The notes beneath the pieces were generated by a model, which worked only from the letters and a program-made list of their open reading frames with translations, made no database searches and was not told the DNA's origin. A DNA stretch of 21,999 nt. Origin: DASRDE01 sp035652755 (lineage in GTDB: Bacteria > Vulcanimicrobiota > Vulcanimicrobiia > Vulcanimicrobiales > Vulcanimicrobiaceae). This document shows, one piece after another, positions 1-7,235 of this stretch; positions within the stretch are counted from its first letter, which is position 1; every line of letters begins with the position of its first letter. A program made the position numbers and the translations under genes. The stretch is taken from the NCBI GenBank assembly GCA_035652755.1, contig DASRDE010000105.1, forward strand, positions 1 to 21,999. The letters are read 5' to 3'.

Positions 1-305
1 CCATCCATCTGCGCCGCGCCGGTAATCATGTTCTTGATGTAGTCGGCATGCCCCGGGCAGTCGACGTGCGCGTAGTGACGCTTGGCGGTCTCGTACTCCT
101 GGTGCGAGATCGCGATCGTAATGCCGCGCTCTTTCTCTTCGGGCGCGTTGTCGATGTCGTCGACGTTGCGCTTCTGGATGTTCGCGTTCTCGGTGGCGAG
201 GCAGTTGATGATAGCCGCGGTAAGCGTCGTCTTACCGTGGTCGACGTGCCCCGTCGTGCCGATGTTGACGTGCGGTTTGGTACGTTCGAATTTCGCCTTC
301 GCCAT
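1..305 (-). CDS. tuf: Elongation factor Tu, N-terminal 101 residues (cut by window edge)
   Basis: EF-Tu is the GTPase that delivers aminoacyl-tRNA to the ribosome. Translating the minus strand from the ATG at 305 gives a start MAKAKFERTKPHVNIG. The G1 P-loop GHVDHGKT is at residues 19-26, the switch I region ERGITI at about 59-64, and the G3 motif DCPGH at 82-86, followed by KNMITGAAQMD. The rest of the gene lies beyond the left edge. Residue 18, just before the P-loop, is Thr where many EF-Tu proteins have Ile. An AAGGA lies about 15 bases upstream of the ATG, which is a long spacing. It is the last visible gene of the str operon, 44 bases after the fusA stop. Identity is not in doubt. Confidence 0.97.
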   Translation of the reverse strand, partial: MAKAKFERTKPHVNIGTTGHVDHGKTTLTAAIINCLATENANIQKRNVDDIDNAPEEKERGITIAISHQEYETAKRHYAHVDCPGHADYIKNMITGAAQMD

Positions 306-349
306 GATTCGCTTTCGTTATCCTTATTCTTAGTGTTTGAGTGACCGGG

Positions 350-2446
350 TTATGCGGCGTCGTTCTTCTTGCCGCGCGCTTTGGAGACGATTTCCTCTTC
401 GACGGACTTGGGAGCTTTCTCGTAGTGCGAGAACTCCATCGTGTACGTCGCGCGGCCCTGCGTCGCCGAACGCATGTCGGTCGCGTAACCGAACATTTCC
501 GAGAGCGGAACGTGCGCCGTGATCACTTGCGCCCCGCCCGGCGCCTCTTCCGTCGCCTGAATCATGCCGCGGCGGCGGTTGAGGTCGCCCGTGATCGCAC
601 CCATGTAGTCTTTGGGCGTGGTCACTTCGACCTTCATGATCGGCTCGAGCAGAATCGGACCGGCTCCGCGGTTGGCTTCCTTGAAGCCCATCGATGCCGC
701 GATCTTGAACGCCATTTCGGACGAGTCGACGTCGTGGTACGAACCGTCGAACGCTTCGACGTGGAAGTCCATGATCGGATAGCCGGCAAGGACGCCGCTC
801 TGCGACGCTTCTTTGATGCCTTCCTGAACGGCCTTCTGATACTCTTTGGGCACGGCACCGCCGACGATCTTCCAGTCGAACGTGAAGCCGGAGTTCGCTT
901 CTCCGGGTCCCACGCGCAGCCAGATGTCGCCGTACTGGCCTTTACCGCCCGACTGACGGACGAACTTGCCCTGCTTTTCGACGGTCTTCGTGATCGCTTC
1001 TTTGTATGCAACCTGCGGTTTGCCGACGTTCGCTTCGACTTTGAACTCGCGGCGCAGGCGATCCAGAATGATCTCCAAGTGCAGTTCGCCCATGCCGCCG
1101 ATGATCGTTTGCTGCGTCTCTTCGTCGGTGTGCATGCGGAACGTCGGATCCTCTTGCGCCAGACGCTGCAAGCCTTTGCTCAGATGATCCTGATCGCCCT
1201 TGGTCTTGGGCTCGATCGCCTGATGGATGACCGGTTCCGGGAACGTAATCGACTCGAGCAGAATCGGATTCTTCTCGTCGCAGAGCGTGTCGCCCGTGCG
1301 CGTGTCGCCCAATCCGACCGCCGCGCCGATATCGCCCGCCCCGATCGAGTCGATATCCTCCCGGTGGTTCGCGTGCATGCGCAAAATGCGGCCGATGCGC
1401 TCCTTGCGCCCCGAACGCGAGTTGTACACGTACGAGCCCTTCTCGAGCGTGCCGGAATAGACGCGGAAATACGTCAGATTGCCGTACGGATCGGTCGCGA
1501 TCTTGAAGGCCAGCGCGGCGAACGGTTCCTTGTCGTCGGGCTTACGCGTGATCTCCGCTTCGGTTTTCGGATCCTTGCCCACGATCGGCTTGGCATCGAG
1601 CGGCGACGGCATATACTCGACGACGGCGTCGAGCAGCGGCTGCACGCCCTTGTTCTTGAACGCCGAACCGCAGAGCATGGGCAGCACGGTGCCGGCAATC
1701 GTTGCCTTGCGCAGCGCTTCCTTCATGCGGTCGATGGGCAGCTCTTTCCCGTCGAAAAACAGCTCGAGCAGCTCTTCGTCTTGCTCGGCGATGTTTTCGA
1801 CCAGGTTCTGCCGCCACTTGATCGCGAGCTCCTTGAGCTCGCCCTCGACGTCTTCTTGCGCCATCGTCGAACCGAGATCGTCGGTGTAGACGATCTTCTT
1901 CATCGTGAAGAGGTCGACGACGCCCTTGAAGTTCTCTTCAGCGCCGATCGGCACTTGAATCGGCGTCGCGTTTGCGCCCAAGCGCTCTTTGATCTTGGCG
2001 ACGGCATTGAAGAAGTCGGCGCCCATGCGGTCCATCTTGTTGACGAAGATGATCCGGGGCACTTTATACTTGTTCGCTTGACGCCAGACGGTCTCGGACT
2101 GCGGTTGGACCGCGGCCACGGAGTCGAAGAGCGCGACGAGCCCGTCGAGGACCCGCAGGGACCGCTCCACCTCGACCGTGAAGTCCACGTGCCCAGGCGT
2201 ATCGATGATGTTGATCCGCGTGTCGCGCCAGGTGCAGGCGGTCGCGGCGGAAGTAATCGTAATGCCGCGCTCCTGCTCTTGAACCATCCAGTCCATCGTC
2301 GCGGCGCCGTCGTGCACTTCCCCGATCTTGTGCGTGCGGCCCGTGTAGAAAAGGATGCGTTCGGTGCAGGTCGTCTTGCCCGCGTCGATGTGCGCGGCGA
2401 TGCCGATATTGCGTGTCCGCTCGAGCGGATATTCCCTTGCAGCCAT
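350..2446 (-). CDS. fusA: Elongation factor G
   Basis: EF-G is the translocation GTPase of the ribosome and also works with ribosome recycling factor. The 698-residue product has the usual length and all GTPase motifs: AHIDAGKTT near residues 18-26, RGITITSAAT for switch I, DTPGHVDF for G3, NKMD for G4 and GSAFKNKGVQ for G5. Domain IV and V sequence is normal, for example GGKGQYGD and RRRGMIQ. Cys follows the P-loop Thr pair (KTTCTERIL) where Thr is usual. The ATG at 2446 is the family start; only a weak purine stretch (AGAG) precedes it. The gene sits 42 bases after rpsG and 44 bases before tuf, the standard str operon order. The product is a single canonical EF-G. Confidence 0.98.
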   Translation of the reverse strand: MAAREYPLERTRNIGIAAHIDAGKTTCTERILFYTGRTHKIGEVHDGAATMDWMVQEQERGITITSAATACTWRDTRINIIDTPGHVDFTVEVERSLRVLDGLVALFDSVAAVQPQSETVWRQANKYKVPRIIFVNKMDRMGADFFNAVAKIKERLGANATPIQVPIGAEENFKGVVDLFTMKKIVYTDDLGSTMAQEDVEGELKELAIKWRQNLVENIAEQDEELLELFFDGKELPIDRMKEALRKATIAGTVLPMLCGSAFKNKGVQPLLDAVVEYMPSPLDAKPIVGKDPKTEAEITRKPDDKEPFAALAFKIATDPYGNLTYFRVYSGTLEKGSYVYNSRSGRKERIGRILRMHANHREDIDSIGAGDIGAAVGLGDTRTGDTLCDEKNPILLESITFPEPVIHQAIEPKTKGDQDHLSKGLQRLAQEDPTFRMHTDEETQQTIIGGMGELHLEIILDRLRREFKVEANVGKPQVAYKEAITKTVEKQGKFVRQSGGKGQYGDIWLRVGPGEANSGFTFDWKIVGGAVPKEYQKAVQEGIKEASQSGVLAGYPIMDFHVEAFDGSYHDVDSSEMAFKIAASMGFKEANRGAGPILLEPIMKVEVTTPKDYMGAITGDLNRRRGMIQATEEAPGGAQVITAHVPLSEMFGYATDMRSATQGRATYTMEFSHYEKAPKSVEEEIVSKARGKKNDAA

Positions 2447-2488
2447 GATTCTCTAAAAAGTGCTAAGCGAAGAAGGCAAGCAAACCGC

Positions 2489-2959
2489 TTACCACCGGTA
2501 GTGCGCGAAGGCCTTATTGGCCTCGGCCATTTTATGCGTGTCCTCGCGCTTCTTGATCGCGGCGCCCTGGTTGTTCGCCGCGTCCATCAGCTCCGCTGCG
2601 AGCTTCTCTTCCATCGAGCGGCCGGCGCGCGAGCGCGCAAAGCCGATGAGCCACCGCATCGCCATTGCCTGGCGCCGATCCGGGCGGACTTCCATGGGGA
2701 CTTGGTACGTCGCGCCGCCGACCCGCCGCGGACGCACTTCGACCAGCGGCATCGCGTTGGAGAGCGCCTGCGAGAAGACGTCCATTGCCTCGCGGCCCGT
2801 TTTTTCCGCGACGATGTCCAGCGCGCCGTAGGTAATCTGCTCGGCCAGCGACTTCTTGCCGCGCAGCATCACTTTATTGATGAAGCGCGAGAGCACTTTG
2901 GAATTGAATCGCGGATCCGGCAGAATTTGCCGCTTGGGCGCGGGTCCTTTACGTGGCAA
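2489..2959 (-). CDS. rpsG: Small ribosomal subunit protein S7, TTG start
   Basis: S7 is a primary 16S rRNA-binding protein that nucleates the head of the 30S subunit. The 156-residue product has the normal length and recognisable S7 sequence: MPRKGPAPKR at the start, then LSRFINKVMLRGKKSLAEQI, VEVRPRRVGGATYQVP and ANKAFAHYRW at the end. The initiation codon is TTG (2957-2959). No in-frame ATG or GTG would preserve the conserved MPR start, so TTG is the true start. An AAGGA at 2974-2978 is 14 bases upstream, in a purine-rich spacer. The rpsL stop (TAG, directly followed by TAA) is only 20 bases upstream, so the two genes are cotranscribed and may be translationally coupled. Confidence 0.97.
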   Translation of the reverse strand: MPRKGPAPKRQILPDPRFNSKVLSRFINKVMLRGKKSLAEQITYGALDIVAEKTGREAMDVFSQALSNAMPLVEVRPRRVGGATYQVPMEVRPDRRQAMAMRWLIGFARSRAGRSMEEKLAAELMDAANNQGAAIKKREDTHKMAEANKAFAHYRW

Positions 2960-2979
2960 CTTTTCTTCTTCTTTCCTTA

Positions 2980-3420
<441 letters not shown>

Positions 3421-3425
3421 CGCTG

Positions 3426-3431
3426 CTCCTT
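3426..3431 (-). promoter_or_regulatory. Shine-Dalgarno of rpsL supporting the TTG start
   Basis: The minus strand reads AAGGAG followed by 5 bases and TTG. This is a strong ribosome binding site at normal spacing and decides in favour of the TTG start for rpsL. Confidence 0.85.
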
Positions 3432-3479
3432 ACTACACACGCAAAGTCGGCCACACCATCGGTGAGACCGAACTTTGGG

Positions 3480-3508
3480 AGTATAGCAAGGAGTTCCGGG
3501 ACCGTCAA
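3480..3508 (-). promoter_or_regulatory. Sigma-70-type promoter of the str operon
   Basis: On the minus strand a -35 box TTGACG (3503-3508) is followed by a 17-base spacer and a -10 box TATACT (3480-3485). TGC directly before the -10 makes it an extended -10 (TGCTATACT). This is 5/6 and 5/6 to consensus at the ideal spacing. Transcription should begin near 3473, giving a leader of roughly 50 bases before the rpsL TTG. No other gene lies between this promoter and rpsL. Confidence 0.85.
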
Positions 3509-3631
3509 ATGATTGCGAAGGCTCCGTCGAGGGCACGCCGCCTGTCGGCGTTCGGGCGGCGAACAGCAGGGCGGGCAAGCGGCGGCGCAGCGCCCCTTTT
3601 TAAGGAAGGACCGCTTTCGAATGGCCGCGCC

Positions 3632-4006
3632 TCACCCTATAACCCGGCGCATCTCGGCGAGGATCTCGCCCTGCGAGTACCCCCGGCCGCGCAGCGAAGC
3701 CACGACCTGTTCGAGGGTCTCCCGCAGTACGCCGTTGCGCACGCGCTTGTCGGTTACGGGGAGCCGCCGAGCGACGCGCGTCCCGCGCCTGCCCTCGCTC
3801 ACGAGCCACCCCTCCGCCTGAAGGTCCACGTATGCGCGCGCGACAGTGTTCGGTGCAACGTTGAGGTCGCCGGCTAATTGCCGCACCGTCGGCAAGAGCG
3901 CCTCCGGTTCGAGTTCGCCGCGCTGAATCGCGGCGCGAATCTGTTCCTCGATTTGCTGGTACGGCGCGATCTCGATGCCGGGATCGACCGCGATCGCGGC
4001 CCTCAC
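3632..4006 (-). CDS. GntR-family transcriptional regulator, YtrA-type (HTH only)
   Basis: The 124-residue product has a GntR winged helix-turn-helix at about residues 14-82 (PYQQIEEQIRAAI, LPTVRQLAGDLNVAPNTVAR, EGWLVSEGRRGTRVA). A tail of about 40 residues follows (LRETLEQVVASLRGRGYSQ) instead of a large effector domain. That short architecture is typical of the YtrA subfamily, whose members are usually repressors of adjacent membrane transport genes. The start is a GTG at 4004-4006, which overlaps the upstream stop as GTGA; the longer reading frame upstream is only a shadow of the membrane protein gene. It is cotranscribed with, and presumably regulates, that membrane protein. A likely operator is the inverted repeat at 4813-4839. 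Confidence 0.88.
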   Translation of the reverse strand: MRAAIAVDPGIEIAPYQQIEEQIRAAIQRGELEPEALLPTVRQLAGDLNVAPNTVARAYVDLQAEGWLVSEGRRGTRVARRLPVTDKRVRNGVLRETLEQVVASLRGRGYSQGEILAEMRRVIG

Positions 4007-4800
4007 GCCGAAACGAGAATGCGCGGACGGCGCATGCGCCAGAGCATCCACAAACCAAAGCCGATCCACGGGAACCAGTTCCAAACGTATGCGGCGGCTT
4101 GCAGCGGGGAATCTTGCGGCAGCTGCGTGCAGAACACGAACGGCTGTACCAGCGCGTAAACCAGCGCGACGGCGCTGCGTGCGAAGCGAAGGTGGTCGTC
4201 GACGAGCTGCTCGGCGGGAACGTCCGCGCCCGAAAGCAGTGCGGGCAAACGCGTCAGTCTGCGGGCTATAAGCGCCGCGGCCGTCGACGCACCGCAGACG
4301 AGAATGGCGGAAAGCGCGTACCGGTCTTGAGAAACGAAGACCAGGACGGAGGCGCACGAGATCGCTGCGATCGCAAACCAATAATCCGGTATCACCGCGC
4401 CCTGATCGCGATTGGAAAGCACCGCGACCCGTTTGTTTTGCGAGTTCTTGAGGCGAAGGTACGCAGCGGCGCTCGCGGCCGCCACCGTCAAGCAGAGCGC
4501 CGAGTACAGCAGGGCCGGTAAAACCGTGGTAGTGGCCGCGACGATGCCCAGCACGATGCTGGCGACGCCGGTCCAAACTCCGAGCGGCGCCGGAGCGCCT
4601 TCGGCCTCTTGCCGGCGCGCAATCGCCGCAGCGATTCGCTCGCAAGCTGCAGCCTGACCCTTACCGGCGATGCGCAAGCAGCTCGCGACGCGCGGCGTGG
4701 CCCAATGCCGCTGCACGATCAGATAGATGCCGAACGCGGTAAAGAACGCGGGCCAGAACCAGTGGCGTAAGACGTCGGGCGGCGGGCTTATTGCACTCAT
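4003..4800 (-). CDS. Multi-pass membrane protein of unknown function, partner of the GntR regulator
   Basis: I do not recognise a family for this 265-residue protein. It has about six or seven hydrophobic segments, for example near residues 13-30, 72-90, 93-112, 140-158, 162-182, 211-228 and 236-252. A charged cytoplasmic-looking stretch near 40-68 (AACERIAAAIARRQ) separates the first two. The C-terminal end is basic (RMRRPRILVSA). The ATG at 4800 is close behind a candidate promoter. An AAGGTG lies 8 bases before the ATG and could be its ribosome binding site. YtrA-type regulators usually sit beside ABC transporter genes; here there is no ATPase, only this protein. A stress or envelope role is possible, but nothing in the sequence proves it. 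Confidence 0.75.
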   Translation of the reverse strand: MSAISPPPDVLRHWFWPAFFTAFGIYLIVQRHWATPRVASCLRIAGKGQAAACERIAAAIARRQEAEGAPAPLGVWTGVASIVLGIVAATTTVLPALLYSALCLTVAAASAAAYLRLKNSQNKRVAVLSNRDQGAVIPDYWFAIAAISCASVLVFVSQDRYALSAILVCGASTAAALIARRLTRLPALLSGADVPAEQLVDDHLRFARSAVALVYALVQPFVFCTQLPQDSPLQAAAYVWNWFPWIGFGLWMLWRMRRPRILVSA

Positions 4801-4804
4801 TGTA

Positions 4805-4834
4805 TTAGCACCTTAACACAAACACGGATATTGT
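4805..4834 (+). promoter_or_regulatory. Candidate promoter for the acyltransferase/pilin unit
   Basis: On the plus strand TTAGCA (4805-4810) and TATTGT (4829-4834) are separated by 18 bases. Each matches 4 of 6 consensus positions, so this is a moderate candidate only. It overlaps the inverted repeat at 4813-4839 and faces the minus-strand promoter of the GntR unit. Confidence 0.35.
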
Positions 4835-4839
4835 GTCAA
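4810..4839 (-). promoter_or_regulatory. Candidate promoter for the membrane protein/GntR unit
   Basis: On the minus strand a perfect -35 box TTGACA (4834-4839) is followed by 18 bases and TAAGGT (4810-4815), a poor -10. If used, transcription would begin only a few bases before the ATG at 4800, giving a nearly leaderless mRNA. The same bases include AAGGTG, which could instead be a ribosome binding site, so the -10 assignment is uncertain. Confidence 0.5.
4813..4839. promoter_or_regulatory. Inverted repeat, candidate operator for the GntR regulator
   Basis: The plus strand reads TTAACACAA, 9 bases, TTGTGTCAA. The arms pair at 8 of 9 positions, with perfect inner arms ACACAA/TTGTGT. The repeat lies in the short divergent intergenic region and covers the -35 box and spacer of the GntR unit's candidate promoter. 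GntR regulators bind short inverted repeats as dimers and often autoregulate, so this is the natural candidate site. Binding itself is inferred. Confidence 0.6.
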
Positions 4840-4876
4840 GGACTTGGTACAAACTGCGGTGAATGAAGCGCGCGAG

Positions 4877-6037
4877 ATGGCGCAAACGCGGCTCGCCGTA
4901 CTTGATGGATTGCGCGGCATCGCCGTGCTGCTCGTGTTGTGGTATCACATCTGGGAGATCTCGTGGCTGCCCGCGCCGCTGCCGGCACTGCAGTTCATCC
5001 CCGAAACCGGATTTGCCGGCGTCGATCTCTTCTTTTTCATCAGCGGCTTCGTGATCGTCTATCCGTTCGTAAAAGCGGCGTTCGCCGGTCACGCGCCGCC
5101 CGGGTGGGGCGCGTTCGCGTACCGGCGCGCCATCAAGATCCTGCCCTCGTATCTGCTTTCGATCGTCGTTGCGATCGCGATCGGATACGCACATTTTTCT
5201 TCGTTCGGCGATGCCGCCGCGGCCATCGTCACGCATCTGCTCTTCATCCACACGTGGTGGCATGCCACCTACGGCGCGATCAACGGCGTGCTGTGGACCC
5301 TGGCGGTCGAAGTCGAATTCTACGCGCTGTTCCCTTTGCTGTGGCTCGCGTTTTCGCGCCGTCCGTTCGTGACTGCCGGCGCGATGGTGTTGGCCGCCCA
5401 GTTGTACCGTTCGTACGCGCAGAGCTGCTGCTGGTTGACGTCGACCGAGTTGCTGATCGAAAACTTGCCGGGGTACCTGGACGTCTTTGCGGCCGGCATG
5501 ATCGCAGCGTACCTCTACGTGCGCATCCGCGATCGTTCGAATCGCTGGACGAAGGCCGCCTCTACGCTTGCCGCCGCTGCGGGCTTCGTGCTCTTTGCAG
5601 CACTGCTGCAGAACTTGTGGGCGATGCGGACAGCCGATCAATGGTCGACTGCCTGGGCCATTCACAACCGCACGCTGGTGGCGGCAGCCTTCTTTTTGAT
5701 GGGGCTGGGATCGCTGTTGGCGTTTCCCGTGTGGCAGCGAGCGCTGGCAAATCGCGTGCTGCTCTTCTTTGCGGTGATCTCGTACAACCTGTACCTCTAT
5801 CACCAAATCTTCGCGCGCGAGTTGCTGGCGTGGCGCTTTCCGAACTACCGGGGTACCGACGAACATCTGGATCCGCACTGGCAGCTCGCGTATACGATCG
5901 TCGCGTTCGCCGTAACCATCGCACAGGCAACGCTCGTCACCTACGCCTTCGAACGTCCGCTGCTGCGCGTTCCGCAGGAACGCTGGCGCGCGCTCGCGTC
6001 GCGTTTCGGAAAGTCCAGGGCACTTGCCGATACGTGA
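4877..6037 (+). CDS. Acyltransferase 3 (OafA/NodX-like) membrane protein
   Basis: The product belongs to the integral membrane acyltransferase-3 family, which transfers acetyl or other acyl groups to surface sugars and other extracytoplasmic acceptors. The N-terminus has the family signature RLAVLDGLRGIAVLLVLWYH, with the conserved Arg and the His ten residues later. The middle has HTWW and LWTLAVEVEFYALFPL, matching the conserved Trp/Glu region. About ten hydrophobic segments follow. From the ATG at 4877 the protein has 386 residues; in-frame TTG (4844) and GTG (4859) starts are possible and would add 11 or 6 residues. No strong ribosome binding site decides between them. Its stop overlaps the next gene as GTGA, so the acceptor may be linked to the pilin-like proteins downstream, but the substrate is unknown. 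Confidence 0.9.
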   Translation: MAQTRLAVLDGLRGIAVLLVLWYHIWEISWLPAPLPALQFIPETGFAGVDLFFFISGFVIVYPFVKAAFAGHAPPGWGAFAYRRAIKILPSYLLSIVVAIAIGYAHFSSFGDAAAAIVTHLLFIHTWWHATYGAINGVLWTLAVEVEFYALFPLLWLAFSRRPFVTAGAMVLAAQLYRSYAQSCCWLTSTELLIENLPGYLDVFAAGMIAAYLYVRIRDRSNRWTKAASTLAAAAGFVLFAALLQNLWAMRTADQWSTAWAIHNRTLVAAAFFLMGLGSLLAFPVWQRALANRVLLFFAVISYNLYLYHQIFARELLAWRFPNYRGTDEHLDPHWQLAYTIVAFAVTIAQATLVTYAFERPLLRVPQERWRALASRFGKSRALADT

Positions 6038-6516
6038 GAAACCGCGAACGGGGCTTCGCGCTGGTTGAAGCCGTCGTCGCTGCGGCAGTCGTCGCGGTAG
6101 CCGCCGGCGGCGCGCTGTACGCACTGGGTGCGTTCGGCCGCTTTGCCTCGCATCAAGCCGGCCCGGCCCGATCCGCCGCTGTCGCGCTCGCGGAGCAGAC
6201 GCTTCGCACGGCGCAAGATGCGTGGAAATACGGCTCGCCCGGAAGCGCGCCGTCGGGTTCGCAAACGGTAATGGTTCCGGTTGCCGCTCCGGGCTCGGTG
6301 CCCGTTTCGATACCGATTACGGTGACGACGGCGATCGGCTCCCAATCCGGTTCGCAAGCACAGGTCTCGGTCACGGCCGTCTACCCGAACGATGGGGGCC
6401 GCCCCGGCGAGACGGGCACGGTTACCATGACCGGGAGCGTCACGGTGAAAGCGCCCATTCCCGGAGCGCAGATCCAGGATCCGCAGGCGATCCCCGCCCC
6501 AAGCGGCGCGCCGTAA
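6034..6516 (+). CDS. Type IV pilin / pseudopilin-like protein
   Basis: The 160-residue product starts at a GTG that overlaps the acyltransferase stop (GTGA). Its N-terminus, VRNRERGFALVEAVVAAA, is a textbook prepilin signal: a short basic leader, Gly7 before the cleavage site, Phe8 as mature residue 1, and Glu12 at mature position +5. A hydrophobic helix of about 20 residues follows. The rest is a Ser/Thr/Pro/Gly-rich soluble domain predicted to be mostly beta (VPVSIPITVTTAIGS, GTVTMTGSVTVKAPIP). It has no Cys pair like those of major pilins. It could be a minor pilin, a type II secretion pseudopilin or a competence pseudopilin. No pilus assembly ATPase or prepilin peptidase is in the window, so its machinery must be encoded elsewhere. 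Confidence 0.82.
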   Translation: MRNRERGFALVEAVVAAAVVAVAAGGALYALGAFGRFASHQAGPARSAAVALAEQTLRTAQDAWKYGSPGSAPSGSQTVMVPVAAPGSVPVSIPITVTTAIGSQSGSQAQVSVTAVYPNDGGRPGETGTVTMTGSVTVKAPIPGAQIQDPQAIPAPSGAP

Positions 6517-7232
6517 TGCTTGTCAACGCACTCTTTTGCACGGCACTGCTGGCGCTGACCGCAGGAGCGATGCTTTCTGCGGGAATGGCCATGACGCGCG
6601 CGACGGTTCACCGCCTTGCGGGCGCATACGCCGCATCGGGTTATCAGCAGGCACTGCAGTCCGTTACCGATCAGCTCGCCGCGGAGATGGAGAACGGCGG
6701 ATTGCCCTCCCCCATGCCTACGCCCTCGCCGCCGCCCAAGCAGTGTGCCGACCGCGGCTGCCGGTTCTGGGTGACCGAAAGCGTGCAGTTTACCACGATC
6801 GCGGCGCCGGCCGCTGAGCCTTCGTGCGACGGTACTCAACCGAACTGCGCGACGGCGCAGACGAACGCGTATATAGCTGAAGGACGCGCGACCGCGCGCA
6901 TCTGGGTCGTGGTGGGCGACTCCTCGGGCGGCACGCTTGCGTCAAAATCCGGCGACGTGACGTTTCGCACGCTGCACCGCGCGCCATACGCAGTCGTCGC
7001 CGACGCTCGCGACGGCTCGTTCGACGGCACGGCGCGAGGCAGCGCGCCCGGCGATGACGGCGGTATCGGCCCCGCTACTCCCGATCCGTGTGCTTCGAGT
7101 TCGCCCGGAACCTCCGACGACACGCTGATTCGCGTTGCGTATCGCAACGTGCAAACCGACGCGTGCAGTAACGCCGGCACCTTTTCCGCGCAAGCATATT
7201 CGCAGGCGCCCAGTTCTCCAGCCGGCTGGTGA
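6516..7232 (+). CDS. Membrane-anchored extracytoplasmic protein, possible pilus accessory (PilX/PilW-like)
   Basis: The ATG shares its first base with the stop of the pilin-like gene (TAATG), so translation is probably coupled. The 238-residue product begins with one hydrophobic segment (LFCTALLALTAGAMLSAGMA) and then an alpha-helical stretch with AYAASGYQQALQSVTDQLAAEM, the layout of PilX/PilW/GspK-type minor pilins. It lacks the charged leader and G/F-T-L-x-E cleavage motif, so processing by prepilin peptidase is doubtful. A Pro-rich linker (PSPMPTPSPPPK) precedes a soluble domain with six Cys in CADRGC, CDGTQPNC, DPCASS and DACSNAG, which could form three disulfides outside the cell. The C-terminus is Ser/Pro/Gly-rich. 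No family is firmly recognised; the pilus link rests on position and N-terminal shape. Confidence 0.7.
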   Translation: MLVNALFCTALLALTAGAMLSAGMAMTRATVHRLAGAYAASGYQQALQSVTDQLAAEMENGGLPSPMPTPSPPPKQCADRGCRFWVTESVQFTTIAAPAAEPSCDGTQPNCATAQTNAYIAEGRATARIWVVVGDSSGGTLASKSGDVTFRTLHRAPYAVVADARDGSFDGTARGSAPGDDGGIGPATPDPCASSSPGTSDDTLIRVAYRNVQTDACSNAGTFSAQAYSQAPSSPAGW

Positions 7233-7235
7233 GTT

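Noticed and set aside
3575..3605. A terminator-like hairpin GGCG-CAG-CGCC followed by CCTTTTT on the plus strand
   Set aside because: The T-run is on the plus strand, but no plus-strand gene ends upstream; both neighbouring operons run on the minus strand. The stem is also only four pairs, so it is probably chance in GC-rich DNA.
4939..6033. A longer reading of the pilin-like gene as a 525-residue protein starting inside the acyltransferase gene
   Set aside because: The first 365 residues are an out-of-frame reading of the acyltransferase. The prepilin leader directly after the GTG at 6034 marks the real start.
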